Source: Ceratopteris richardii (taxonomy: Eukaryota; Streptophyta; Polypodiopsida; Polypodiales; Pteridaceae). Taken from it: a stretch of 64,000 bases of DNA. The DNA lies in contig CM035428.1 in NCBI GenBank assembly GCA_020310875.1, positions 99,709,731 to 99,773,730 on the forward strand, given 5' to 3'. Of the stretch, positions 33,234 to 44,800 are shown one piece after another. Both the position numbers and the translations under genes were made by a program. Position 1 is the stretch's first letter. Every line of letters starts with the position of its first letter. Below the pieces are notes generated by a model. That model was not told the origin of the DNA, ran no database searches, and worked only from the letters and a program-made list of their open reading frames with translations.

Positions 33234-36200
33234 ATGGCTTCTGAAGATTCTGAAGCAACGGTACAAGAGGAAGTACTGGAATTTCCACTCTAGAGTATCA
33301 CCAAGGCAAAGGGACACTGGTTCAGGGACGATCAACCGGCTGGGGAGTATCTCTTCCTGGCAACGATAAAAATCATGGATACCAATCATCAATTTCCAAT
33401 CATGTCCCAAGACTTTAGAGTGTTGCATGGACTCCCGTCTACAATAGACATCATGAAGAAAGCGGGCATACATAAACATTTTGAACTGCCAATCTATAAG
33501 CCCGACTTGCAAAGATGCACATAGGTCATGAATACATTACAGCCAGCTCTGCATGATCCCTTAGTACCAGAGGCTAAAGTGATGGATAAAGTAGGCAAAT
33601 GGGTCGTTATTCAATTCACACGACTTGATTAAGGAAGCTTTTGGATGGGAAAAAGATGGAACTACGGTAGTGAAAGAAGAGAGTCGAGGCACAAAAACAC
33701 GAACATTCCTGGATATCAATAGAATTGACATAGAAGAGGAAGTAAGGCTTATTCACCAGCACTTCTGCTTCCCGAATATGCATCAGTACACGGCCCCTCA
33801 AAAGATTATTGTTCAATTGCTCTCACATGCCATCAAGCAGATTGGCAATCATATTAATCTGACTCCTTACATCCAAGAAAGGTTATTAGAAGCAAAAAAG
33901 CAATGGAATAATAAGAAGTTCCTCAATGGCAGCGTGGCTCTGACTATATTGATTTACCATGCTTTAGGTATTAGAGAGCACCTGCAGGAAATGCCATCAT
34001 CAACTACCATGGCAAAGTATGCCAAAATCGCCACTGTTCCTAAAAAGAAAAGAGGACTCAAGATTGTTGAAGAAGCAGAAACTAGCTCTCAACCCAGAAT
34101 GAGAGGCATGAAGAGACTCAGGGAAGTCAAGCAAGTAGAAGAGGAAGTTCCAGCCACCAAAAGGACACACGTACTTCCTAAGACAACGATTGAAGAGCAA
34201 AGGCCAATTATAGAGGAAGACTTAAATAAGGCCCTGGAAGAAACGCACCAATATACAGAAGGGCAAGTCAATTTACCCGTGCAAAGGCATCATTATCAGC
34301 AGGCCTACCATGAGATGCAGGTGAAAAAGAAACTCACAAAAGTACACCATTACAGAGAAATCGGGTTGGATAATTCAAGCTCATCTTCAGATATACAAGA
34401 AGAACCCGACACTTCATTATTGAATGTGGATATTCAAAGTGAATCCAAGGATGATGGACAATGGGTGGAATTAAATGCAGTAAATTACAATGAAGAAGAG
34501 GACATAAAAGTGGATAACAACTCTACCCACCAAGAGCTGAACACCGAAGGCATAGTCGCCAACAAAAAAGGAACGCATGTGATTAAATTTAATGAAAGTT
34601 CCACTCTTCAGATCCAGGAGGCAACACTTTCAGGGGAAGATTCAATCAAAATACCAAAGACAGAGCCTCACGAAGCGACAGTAGAAGAAGAAGAACCCTT
34701 CACCCCAATAAGGGTCATGGCAGAACCCTCCCCCATGGATGTCACATTTCAAGGGAGTGCCACAAAATCTATTGATTTGGATAAAGAAGAAAACGAACCA
34801 AAAATACACCTACAAATTAGACAACCACACAATGAAACCATCCATGTGGAGCAGGGAAAAGATGTGCAAACCGGCAAAGCTCCGAGCATACCAAGGACAT
34901 GGTTGAATGTCGACATCACTCAACTCAAGCCTGTCGTACAAGACATGATCAGAACCACACTAGATACACAACAATTAATGCTTGAGACTGATGAAGATTA
35001 TGATCAAGCGATGCAAGACAAGAATGAACTTCAACAAATTGGTAAGAATCTCTCGACTAAGTTAAAGACAGCAAAGGAACAGATCTTAAAGAAAGAAAAT
35101 GAAGTTCAAGAAGTCAAAACGCAATACAAAATTCTAGAGGCGGAGAATGCCAGATTGAAAGAACAACTTCAGGAATTCACAAAGAGATATGAAGCTAACG
35201 AGGCTGAGAAAGCACGAATGAATGCCAGGAGCAAAATACTGGAATCACAGATCAAGGTATACATGGAGGAAGCAGAAAACCTAAGGAATCGAAACAAGGA
35301 GCTCATGACAGCCCTTCTCAGTGATCAGCCAATGGAAGTTCAAGAAAGACTAGAAAAAGATATCAAAGAATTGGAGGCAAAGATAGTTAAGTATGAAGAT
35401 CAACTAAAGAAGGAGCAACTCACCATTGCCGAATGGGAAAAAAGGTACATGGATGACACTGCAGCTCTCAAAACTAAATGGAAAAAAGCTGAGAATCGTT
35501 ATCTCTTGCAATGTAAAGAAGATGCAGATCATCTTGATATCGTTGCTAAAGAACTTCTCAAACACAAGGATACTATTGCATAGGCTACTGAAGAAATAAA
35601 GTGGAAAGATGAATTGATTAAAGAGCTTCAAGAGCAATTAGTGCAACAAACAATTGAGGGGACACCAGTAGTTCCACAATCCGCCGCGGCTACTGAGGAG
35701 ACTGAGGTACGTCCTCTCTCTCCCCCCTCACATCATTCACCAATAAGGGAGGAATAGGAGGTCCAAATTGAACATAATACTCGGGACATTGCAGAACTGA
35801 GCCGATCGGAAAGGGCACTACTGGTGTCCTAGTTTACTGCTGAATTTGAAGATCAAATAATACAAATCATGAAGGAAGCTAAAATAGAGAGCAAAAACTT
35901 GGACCAAGTTTTGAAGCCATTCAGTGTACCATATGGATTACTTAAAGAACAAACACGACAATATATAAAGACGACGACAAATAAAGAACCTGACAGAAAC
36001 CTCCAGTTCAACAAAGATACTTTCAATTACACTCAAGAGGAGTTCGAGAGGGCTGATTCCATCTAGAGGAGGAAGCTTTTGGAAAAGAATCCTACACTGC
36101 GGGCACAGTGGGAAGCATCACCATATGTGCTTCAGATAAACCCATCTTTTTGCCCAGTACCCCGCAGACGCTCCTGGTCGCAATTTTGGGAAGGACAGCG

Positions 36201-36867
36201 CCAGGGAAGCATCAATAATCAATGGCTGAATTACCCCTTGTTACCTAGTCCGCCTCATAATTACCTACCAACGGAAGAATATATGGTAAAAACAATGGAA
36301 TTTTGGACTTCCAGATATGCCATAGTCCCGGACTTAGCAGTTAAAATGACCAATAAGATATTCAGTATGCTACTTACTGTAATCAAAGTCTTCCAACACG
36401 CAAAATATACTTTTTTGAATTTCATCGGCATTACACAAGGCTGTGAAGCACTCATTTTTTATCTATCTACTATTCTGAGCCGCTTAACACTTATGGCGTA
36501 TTATTCTCGACTTATGTTTTTGCCGTCAACATACATGCAGACATTTGAAGAAGCATTTTTCACCAGCTTCTTCGAAATAGACTCAGAAATTTTTGTTACA
36601 ATGACTTCAAATCTTAATGCACGACTGGTGGCTTATGAAACCAGCTTTTTTGCGGATCACCGGCAAGCACCAGAGGACGGAGTAAAGTCGAGCCAGTGGA
36701 AAGAATTTATGATATGTCACGCCAATTTGCTGAATCAAAGAGAGCAAGCAGCCATTCAAACCTATTCACATCGCCACAAAAAGCCTGTCAGGGACGACAG
36801 AGTTCAGGAGGAGGGACGTGTGGAAGGGGAATCAAGCAAGAAGAAAAGAAGAAGAAGATCAAAGTAA
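33234..36867 (+). pseudogene. Element E ORF X: long post-pol protein with coiled coil, function unknown
   Basis: The ATG at 33234 opens a frame with TAG stops at 33291 and 33522. A +1 shift near 33620 leads to the main frame 33625-36867, broken only by TAG at 35581, 35755, 35830 and 36064. All six stops are TAG. About 1,210 codons in all. An N-terminal globular region contains KGHWFRDD, TPYIQERLLEA (33862) and KKFLNG. A long acidic linker (34200-34900) and a coiled coil with heptad-like Leu/Glu/Lys (34960-35560) follow. The C-terminal domain has INPSFCPVPRRR, QWLNYP and ALIFYLS...LMAYYSR (36450-36510). The end is basic (KKKRRRRSK). There is no signal peptide or clear membrane span. Element G carries a homologue. 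Unknown function. Confidence 0.8.
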
Positions 36868-37422
36868 AAAACTATGCAATAAAGAATAAAGATCATAAAA
36901 TGAAAGAACCACCCTCTGCCCAAAGCCCCACAGGGGCACACATCAGGCAACAATGTGAATCATCCAGATCCTGAGGATCGGAATTAAAGATCAATCAGAA
37001 CCAAGACATTTCATGGGAAGGACGGACCAGGACTAGGAACTATACATGAAGAAGTGCAAGATAATAATTGGCAGGTACTAATCCTTCCGCTGATAGCGTG
37101 CATTGTCAACAAAGTAAATAGGCTCAGAACAATACAACACGGTCAGATGTGTGCAACCAGAACAAATCAGAAGACCAAAAGCTAGAAAGAGGTGACTAAG
37201 AACAGCACATTCCTAGTCGCTGGTGGTGTGCGTGGCAGCAGAATACAGCAACCCAGATATGTGATATAAGGAATACCAAGGGGCAAACAGAAGCAAAGGA
37301 CATACCTCGGATAAGATAACCAATTGTCTGATAGTCCTTGTCGCCGCTTTGACCGTTGGGTGCATGTATTCAGAAGACTTAAGCAAGCAGCCGACAAGAA
37401 GCTAAAGCCTGTCAAGGGACGA
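36868..37422 (+). other. Element E 3' untranslated region, no gene seen
   Basis: About 550 bp between ORF X and the 3' LTR. A-rich, with scattered stops. The expected polypurine tract is not obvious; TCAAGGGACGAC (37412-37423) is the nearest candidate. Confidence 0.5.
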
Positions 37423-38264
37423 CAAATTAATGGGCATAATTTTTCTTCTTCAAAACAATTAGAGAATTCCCTCAAAGCCATGTAAATGCACAAGAGGAGT
37501 CCTCTAGTTGCATAATCCCAACTTGTTGTAAAATATCCCTTGTAAATTAGTAGGAAATTCACTTTTTTGGAATAAAGTGCCAGTCTCTTGTGTGAAAGGA
37601 CCAAACTTAGGGCACATGTATATAAGTCACTTTGTGACTCTTTGTAGAGACTTTTTGCTATTGTGAACAAGGAGAGCTTTGAAATCTTGAATTTGCCTCT
37701 TTCCTGCAGATTTTCATCTTCTCTTTGATCTTGTATGTGTGTGTAATGCTTGGAATGTGTGTGTAGGACTGTTGTCTACCCCTCCCCACTATTTTTGAGC
37801 TACTGTAGTGTGTGTGTGAGCTTGTAGGAGTTGTGGTGTGAGTGTGGGTACTTCTCGCCATTCACTATTTTGATCATAACTTGAAGCAGAGTTGTCAGAA
37901 TCAAGTGAAACCACTTCCAATAGATGTGTCTTGTTGAGAGCTTTGAAATGAGTACTATTGACTATATTCAGAGTTTGGAGCTGAGAGAAATCCTTGATTT
38001 ATAGAAAACTACTGTAAGAGGTATCGTGTCAGACACTTTCAGTCTTTCAGTGAGTTTGAGAGGTGGATTAGTCTTTTCTCATGCATATCAGCTGAACCAC
38101 TTCATTTTCCATCATGTGTGCACATGTCTTCATACACTTGGTTAGGTCGTTTGATCGGATTGACATATAAGCGTGTGTGTCAATTTCCCACTATACGCAC
38201 TTGTGTTGCAAATGAGGTTTAGTCTCTTTGGCACAAGTCCTTGAGTCTTCTTGACTTAGGTACA
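37423..38264 (+). repeat. 3' LTR of element E
   Basis: It matches 15736-16579 with a few percent difference and ends TTAGGTACA. TATA box and small hairpin are kept. The match stops at the left at CAAATTAATGGG. The LTR may start a little earlier, at TGTCAAGGG (about 37410), but that part is not alike in the 5' copy. Confidence 0.85.
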
Positions 38265-38266
38265 GA

Positions 38267-38490
38267 AGAGGTCTAAGTGGAATGCATGAATCAATACAAT
38301 CCAAAGGGTTTTCTTATAGCAAGTATTCAAATGGGGATCAATTCTATTGGAATGTTGTATTTAGAGGTCTAAGTGGGATGCATGAATCAATACAATTCAA
38401 AGGGTTTTCTTACATCAAGTCTTCAAATGGGGATCAATTATTTCAATGTGAGACAATAAAGCCTTTTCTCTTAGATAACTCAACTTAGAC
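38267..38490 (+). repeat. 96-bp tandem repeat, 32 codons long
   Basis: Two units start at 38267 and 38363 with about 93% identity, the second incomplete. The period is exactly 32 codons, and the forward frame 38282-38488 stays open across both, reading RGLSG-MHESIQ.KGFSY.K.SNGDQ. The end of a further unit lies left of element E at 15669-15692, in the same frame (YWNVVFRG). It could be a fragment of a host gene with internal repeats, or only a short satellite; I recognise no family. Confidence 0.7.
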
Positions 38491-41210
38491 GGAAAGAAAT
38501 TTCTTAGTAAATCCATGCAATAAATGGCTAGGGTAGTAGTTAAGAAAATTAGTAAAAAATTATCAGAGTTAGAGTTAAAGATTCACTAGAGATTTCTACA
38601 AGTTCAACATAGATCTAATTGTTTCTTTGATGGTTAGTGCATATTTTTTTCTACACAATTTCAATCGGTTAAGAGATGAAAGATTGAACCTACAATGCAA
38701 TAAGATCCACATTCAAATGATTATGAAGTGGTAAACTTAAGAGATTTTAATTATTTAGAATGAAATTTAGCATGTAGAATTACATTAATTACATAATATA
38801 AATATACAAATTATTATGGAAGAGTGAAAGATGATATGTGAATGTTTATGGAATGCTTCTAAAAGATAGTTTATATGGATATTTTAACATTTCTCATAAT
38901 ATTTTCTCATGCTTATTCAAAATAATATAAGAATTTTCATGTAATTGAAGTCATTGAATAGGTTCTATAGAACATCTGGTTGTGATGTTTAGTTCATTTA
39001 CCTATTCCAATCAGCTAAAACTAACCTTTGTAGAAATGAATCAAATACTCTATTGGATTCAAGTCCAAAGGTTTGAGATGCAACAAGGAAGAATTGAAAC
39101 TATGTGTAACTGATTTAATCTGTTAATAAACTTATTGAACTTATTAGGTTCATACTCTTGGAGACTCGAGCATTCAATTCTTAATAGATCCTATCCAAGT
39201 CAAGGTTTTGAAGCATTTTAACTATCTTTAAGAGAACGAAACTAAATTCTCAAAAAGATTCTTAGATTGAAGTTAAACTATCATAAAACCATTAAACACT
39301 AGTGTGTTATCAAATATCCTTGTGTCAAGCCCTTGGGCTTCTATTGATGGTGTTTCATCTTGACTCAAAAACACTAATGCTTCAACTATTACTAAGTTAA
39401 TCGTTCCTTTATACAATTTCTTGGGACTCCATAAAGTTCCCATCATCATCGTCCAAGAGCACACATAATAAGAAGAATGTCATATCCACAGAGTGACCAT
39501 TTGATAGGTATGAAGACCTACATGCAATGAGATAGAATCACACACACATACAACAATAGCAAGGCTATCATATGCATGAATCCACACATGGAGACACACT
39601 CATAAGTAGGCAAGAGATATGATGCTCCAAGAAGTTCACTATATTGCAAAAGTCTAGTACAAAAGCTCACAAGGTTGTTAGCTCTCTAGCCTCACTCCAA
39701 ACAAGTAACCCTAAAAAATGCAAACTCTTTCACTTATATACAATTTTCAAGAGCTCAATCCACATTTTAGTGTCTGACCTAGCTTTAAAGATAGTGTCCA
39801 AAAGTCATTTTCAGACCAAAATGATGTCAAAAAAATATGAAATTTGGTGTGGCTATTCTACTCATGCCCACAAAGCTTAGCACTACTCCACTTTTCTTTG
39901 ATTTAGAATGACCCCTTTGACTTGGAAATTTTTAGAATGACTTTTGAGCTTCCTCCAGAACCCCCCTTCTTGCTTTCTATCATCTTTCATAGATGTCTTT
40001 GTGCCATCCAAGATGAGTGCAGGCATTGAGGCATAGATTTCAAGTTTTGAATATTGGCATCATAGTATACTAGTTGACATGTGCACATTTTTAGAGACTA
40101 TTTTTGATTTTTTGAATATATTTTATGTGTACCCTCAAAATGGAAAATAAATTGTAGAATGAGGGTGTGCATGAGTGATTTGTTGCTCTTTAAAAAAAAA
40201 AATTATAGAATGAGGGCGTGCATGAGTGATTTGTTGCTCTTTAAAAATAAACTAAAGATGGATGGAAAAAATAAAGATAAGTTGGATCAAGATTGAAGGT
40301 TTGTGCATGTTGTGATAAATGAAAAGAAACTAAAGCGACTTCCATGACTTCAAAATAAAAGAAAACATTATTAGAGATGAAGTATGGAAGTATTTATAGG
40401 TTGACTACTTAGTAAAGTGCATGGACATCAAGAATCTGTTTTTGATGCATGACCTTATAGGGTGGCCCTATGAATGCAACTTTAGGATGCACTTATCAAA
40501 AATATGTGAAGGATGCAAGACTTGAGGAATATAGCCAAGGACTATTCAATGACAGCCTAAACTATGAGGATGGGATCTTTTTAAGTTTCTTTCTTGTTAA
40601 TTTTCCATGATGGCATACAATCCTTAAGATTGAAAGAAATTGACTTGATGATGCTTTCATGGCTATGTTCCCCCCCCCCCCTTGAATTTTTTCCTAGGTT
40701 GGAAAGCAAAAAATGTGAGATCTAATTGTTTGTTTAGTTGTCCTTAAGCATGTTTGGCATGTATAAGTAGGTCCGATGCACTACTCCATATGGGTTCTTG
40801 AGACCCTCACAAGGTTTTGTGAGGGAAAGAGACCCAACTTAAGGCCACTCGCCTTCAACGCATAAAACCTATTCTCCACATCCCTATGATCTACAGTAAG
40901 AAGATAGCACCAAAAAAGGACTCGGTTGATCTCTTTCTGTTCAATCTCTTCTTCTTAATTGTGTCTTCCAAAATATTGTACTTGCATGGATGTCTTCTTA
41001 AATACAATAGGTGAACGATCGAAAGCTTCAATAATCAACTACTTGAAGACATTTTCATGTTGTGGCAAGGGTATGACTATGCACCAAATATGCTACCATA
41101 GGGCACTATGATACAGCTTGAAACCCTCTATATGGGATAATTTTGGGTAGCATGCATCCCCTCTACCAAGTTGTGCTATTAGGATCGAGGATCCAATTAT
41201 TATGGAGACC
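38491..41210. other. Unassigned AT-rich sequence, no gene seen
   Basis: There are no open frames of note and no element motifs that I recognise. It holds a 51-bp tandem duplication at 40155-40247 and a run of 12 C at 40670-40681. The right end is the insertion site of element B. Confidence 0.5.
40155..40247. repeat. 51-bp tandem duplication
   Basis: TAGAATGAGGGYGTGCATG and the following 22 bases occur at 40155 and 40206, differing at one position and in an A-run. Confidence 0.8.
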
Positions 41211-41215
41211 TTATA

Positions 41216-41446
41216 TGTTGATATATTTAGGTAGTGATGTGTGTGAACACTCTAGGACCGCCGGGGCACTTTTTTCCCTCTTTAGGAGGTTTTTTTCCCC
41301 CGGCTTGTATATACGCCTATTGCCCTAATGGGCTACTTATCTTTGTACATTCTCTAGTAATACATTCAGTATTGTGTGTTTGTGCTCCAAGCTTCTTCTT
41401 CTTCCTTGTGCTGTTCGCGTGCTTCCACAGACGTCTATCTCCAACA
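41216..41446 (+). repeat. 5' LTR of element B
   Basis: This 231-bp LTR starts TGTTGATAT and ends CTCCAACA. The TATA-type stretch GTATATAC lies mid-LTR. Confidence 0.95.
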
Positions 41447-41448
41447 AT

Positions 41449-41460
41449 TGGTATTAGAGC
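41449..41460 (+). other. Primer-binding site of element B
   Basis: TGGTATTAGAGC lies two bases after the LTR. One C-to-T change separates it from the initiator Met-tRNA site, as kept in element I. Confidence 0.85.
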
Positions 41461-41801
41461 AGGTCGTCGCTTCTTCTAGGGCGCCGTCGACACTCCTCCG
41501 TTTGCAGTCTCGGATTCGCACGAAATTTGGTGAGCATACTCGGGGTGTTTCCGATATCAAAACAGCTTCGCTATGTGGTGCCGAAATCGCGATCTGAGCT
41601 CGTTTTGGCCTCTGAACACACTATCGTAGCGCTTGTGCAGGCTATTTCGTCCTTTTGTGCCAAAGGTATATACCAGTTTCTGTTCGCCAGTTTAAGCGTC
41701 TCAAAGTCTGCTACAGGTCTAGCAGAACTCGTCTGGGCAGTTCTGTTCAACTTTTTGAGATACAGTCAATTTTCTGCATCAAGGTATTTTAGTCACCGGC
41801 C

Positions 41802-44800
41802 ATGGCTGAAAGCAGTGATGTATTCCGTATGTTGGCTGTTGAGGATAAGTTGGATGGTACCAACTACCCATTATGGGCTTATATCATGCGACATGTACTG
41901 GTTGCAAAAGGATTGTGGAACATTGTGCAAGGTGTTGAAAGACGTCCTGTTACACCTGTAACGACAGGTACTGCAAATACAAGTGTTGGAGCTGATGAAG
42001 ATGGTGTCGAAGATGATATTCCGCAGATTCCTGTTCGTGCTGTTGTTTCTGTTGCACCTACTGTAGAGCAGATTCGTTGGGATGGCAGAGATGCCCAGGC
42101 ACATGCATTGATAGCTTTGTCTGTCAAACGTGCCATTATTCCTCACATTCGCTCTTGCAGAACAGCAAAGGATGCTTGGGATACACTTACCACTTTGTAC
42201 CAGGCTAGGAATGAGGCTCGTGTTGCTTACCTCCGAAAATAGTTGGGGAGTGAGCACATGAATGAAGGTGATTCTATGGACATTTTTCTTACAAAGATCA
42301 AAGACCTGAAGGAACAATTGATTTCTGTTGATGAGGTTATACCAGATAGCTCACTTGTGCAGACCGTTCTGAATGGTCTTCCTTATTCATATCAGAGTTT
42401 TTCCTCTACTCTTCGGTTGATGATGAAAGGCAATCCGAATGCCTTGTCATTTGAGGAATTAGTCTCTGTTCTCTTGCAGGAAGATCAGTCCAGGCAGAAC
42501 AGGTCCATTATGCGTGTTGCAGATCAAGCTTTCCTGGCTAGTCACAAGGGCAAAGGAAAATGGAGCTCTTCTACTAGTAAGCAGAAATCTGCAAATGATG
42601 CACAATCGAAGAACCAGGATAAAGATGAGAAGAAATCAGAAAAGTAGAAATTGTTCTGCAAGTACTATAAAGGAAATGATTATATTATAAATAACTGTCC
42701 AAAACTGGTTGCTAAAGAGGCAAAGAAGAAAGAGGCTGGAATGGTTGTTGCACAGGCCTCTACACAAAAAACAGAGTCTGTAAATCTTGTGCAGGAAGAA
42801 GAATGGGCGTTTACTACTGTCTGCAGTTTTGACCCATCTTCTCATGATCAGTGCATATCTGTAGTAGACTCAGATGTTTGGTACTTTGACAGTGGGGCGA
42901 CCAAACATATTACCTCGCAGTGCAGTTTCTTCTCTTCACTCGAGCCTACCCCTACAAGGAATACTGTCACATGTGCCAATAACTCCTCTTATCCTGTTAT
43001 GGGAGTTAGTAAGATCATTCTGACTACTACTGATGGTAGTTCTTTCACTTTGTCAGATGCTTTATTTGTGCCAGGGATAAAAAAGAACCTGTTATCAGTT
43101 TTTGCATTAGCCAAGATTGGCTTGGTTGTGAAATTCATTGATGACAGGTGTACAGTCCATGATCTCTCAAATGGCGATGTGATTATTGCTTCTGGCATTT
43201 TATGTCGTGGGCTGTATAAGCTCATAGACTATGAAAGATCTGTGAATGATTCGGCATGTGCAGTTCATGATTCTCAGGCTATGTTAGATGCAAAGATTTG
43301 GTATGCACGCTTTGGTCATCTGAATTTTGCTAGTTTGTTACGCCTGCAGAAATCTGAAATGGTGTCCTCTTTGCCCAAACTTGAGGCACCTGGAAAACAT
43401 GTTTGTGAAGGCTGTATTTTGGGCAAAATGCAGCGTTCTTCCTTTCCAAAAGATGGTTCAGTTCGGGCTACGCAGAAATTGCAGCTTGTACATAGTGATG
43501 TCTGTGAACCTATGCAGACACCCTCTTTTGGAAATTACCTTTACTTTGTGACTTTCATTGATGATTTTTCCAGGCATGCATGGGTATATCCACTCAAAGC
43601 AAAGTCTGAAGTATTCATGTGCTTCAAACAGTTTTTGGTTTTGGCTGAAAATCTGTCAGCATGTAAGAAATGGGCACCCTCCATTCTGATTGAGGGAGGG
43701 AATATATGTCTTCAGATTTTAATGCATTTCTGGCTGAACGTGGGATAAAACACCAGTGTACAATGCCGTATACACCTCAACAGAATGGAGTTGCTGAACG
43801 AAAGAACAGGTCACTCATGGAGATGGCGAGGTGCATGGTCAAAAGTCAGGCTTTACCACATAGTTTCTGGCTTGATGCTGTCATGTGTGCAGCATATGTA
43901 CTGAACAGGTGTCCCACTAAAGCGTTGCAGTCTATCACTCCATATGAGGCTTGACATGACCGCAAGCCATCTGTTGCTCATCTGCGTGTTTTTGGTTGTT
44001 TGGCATATGCATTAGTGCCTGAACAACATCGCAGAAAATTGGATGATAAGGCAGTAAAATGTATTTTTCTTGGGTACAATTCTGAAAGTAAAGGCTATCG
44101 TCTGTATCATCCATAGACTAAACACATTCTGGTTAGCCGTGATGTTGTCTTTGTGGAAGATGCTATCCAGCCATTGCTTTCATGTACTAAGGAGACATAT
44201 GTTAGCTCCAAAGACATGTATGATACTTTGATGCCTCTTTTTACAGGTGGACAGGCTAGTGCTGGTCCTAATGAGGCAACTTCTGAGCCTTTGCAGGTTT
44301 CATATGATGATGCATATCATTCCATTTCTGATGCAGATTTACATGATGCACTTGTTGATGAGAGAGATGATATTGAGCAGGCAAAAACTATGCCAAAATG
44401 GCTGGTGCAGACTTTGCGTGACAGCAAATTAGATGCACCTTTGTCATATCGTACTCATTCAGGCTCTCATAGTGCCTCCTTTGCATCAGATTACTATGCT
44501 ATGGCTGCATCTAGTCTCTGTGATGAGAATGAGCCTGTTTCTTTTGATGAAGCACAAAATTTAGAAAATTGGATGGCTGCTATGCAATCTGAATATGATG
44601 CTATAATGAATAATGGTACATGGTCTTTATGTGACTTGCCACCTGGCAAGAAGGCCATTGGCACTAAGTGGGTATACAAGCTGAAGCATAAACCTGATGG
44701 TACAGTTGACACGCATAAGGCTAGGCTTGTTGCAAAGGGTTATGCACAGGAAAGAGGCATTGATTTTGATGAGACCTTTGCACCTACATGCCGTATGACT

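Larger units (their letters stand above)
15693..38264 (+). mobile_element. Element E: giant Athila/Tat-type Ty3 retrotransposon, split by copia F
   Basis: Parts in order: 5' LTR, Asp-tRNA-type primer-binding site, repeat-filled leader, gag, retropepsin, RT-RNase H, duplicated integrase zinc modules, integrase core, second retropepsin-like domain, W-I-P-K linker, ORF X and 3' LTR. Without copia F (24578-30672) the element is about 16.5 kb. The RT-before-integrase order and the primer site place it in the Athila/Tat side of Ty3. The gag-protease frame is one open frame (18409-22317) broken only by in-frame stops, so decay is moderate. LTR divergence is a few percent by eye. Confidence 0.85.

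Noticed and set aside
36300..36530. Envelope-like membrane protein for ORF X
   Set aside because: The C-terminal region is hydrophobic in patches but has no clear membrane span, signal peptide or Cys pattern, and it follows a coiled coil.
40670..40681. Run of 12 C as a structural feature
   Set aside because: A single homopolymer with no context; it may be a sequencing or assembly artefact.
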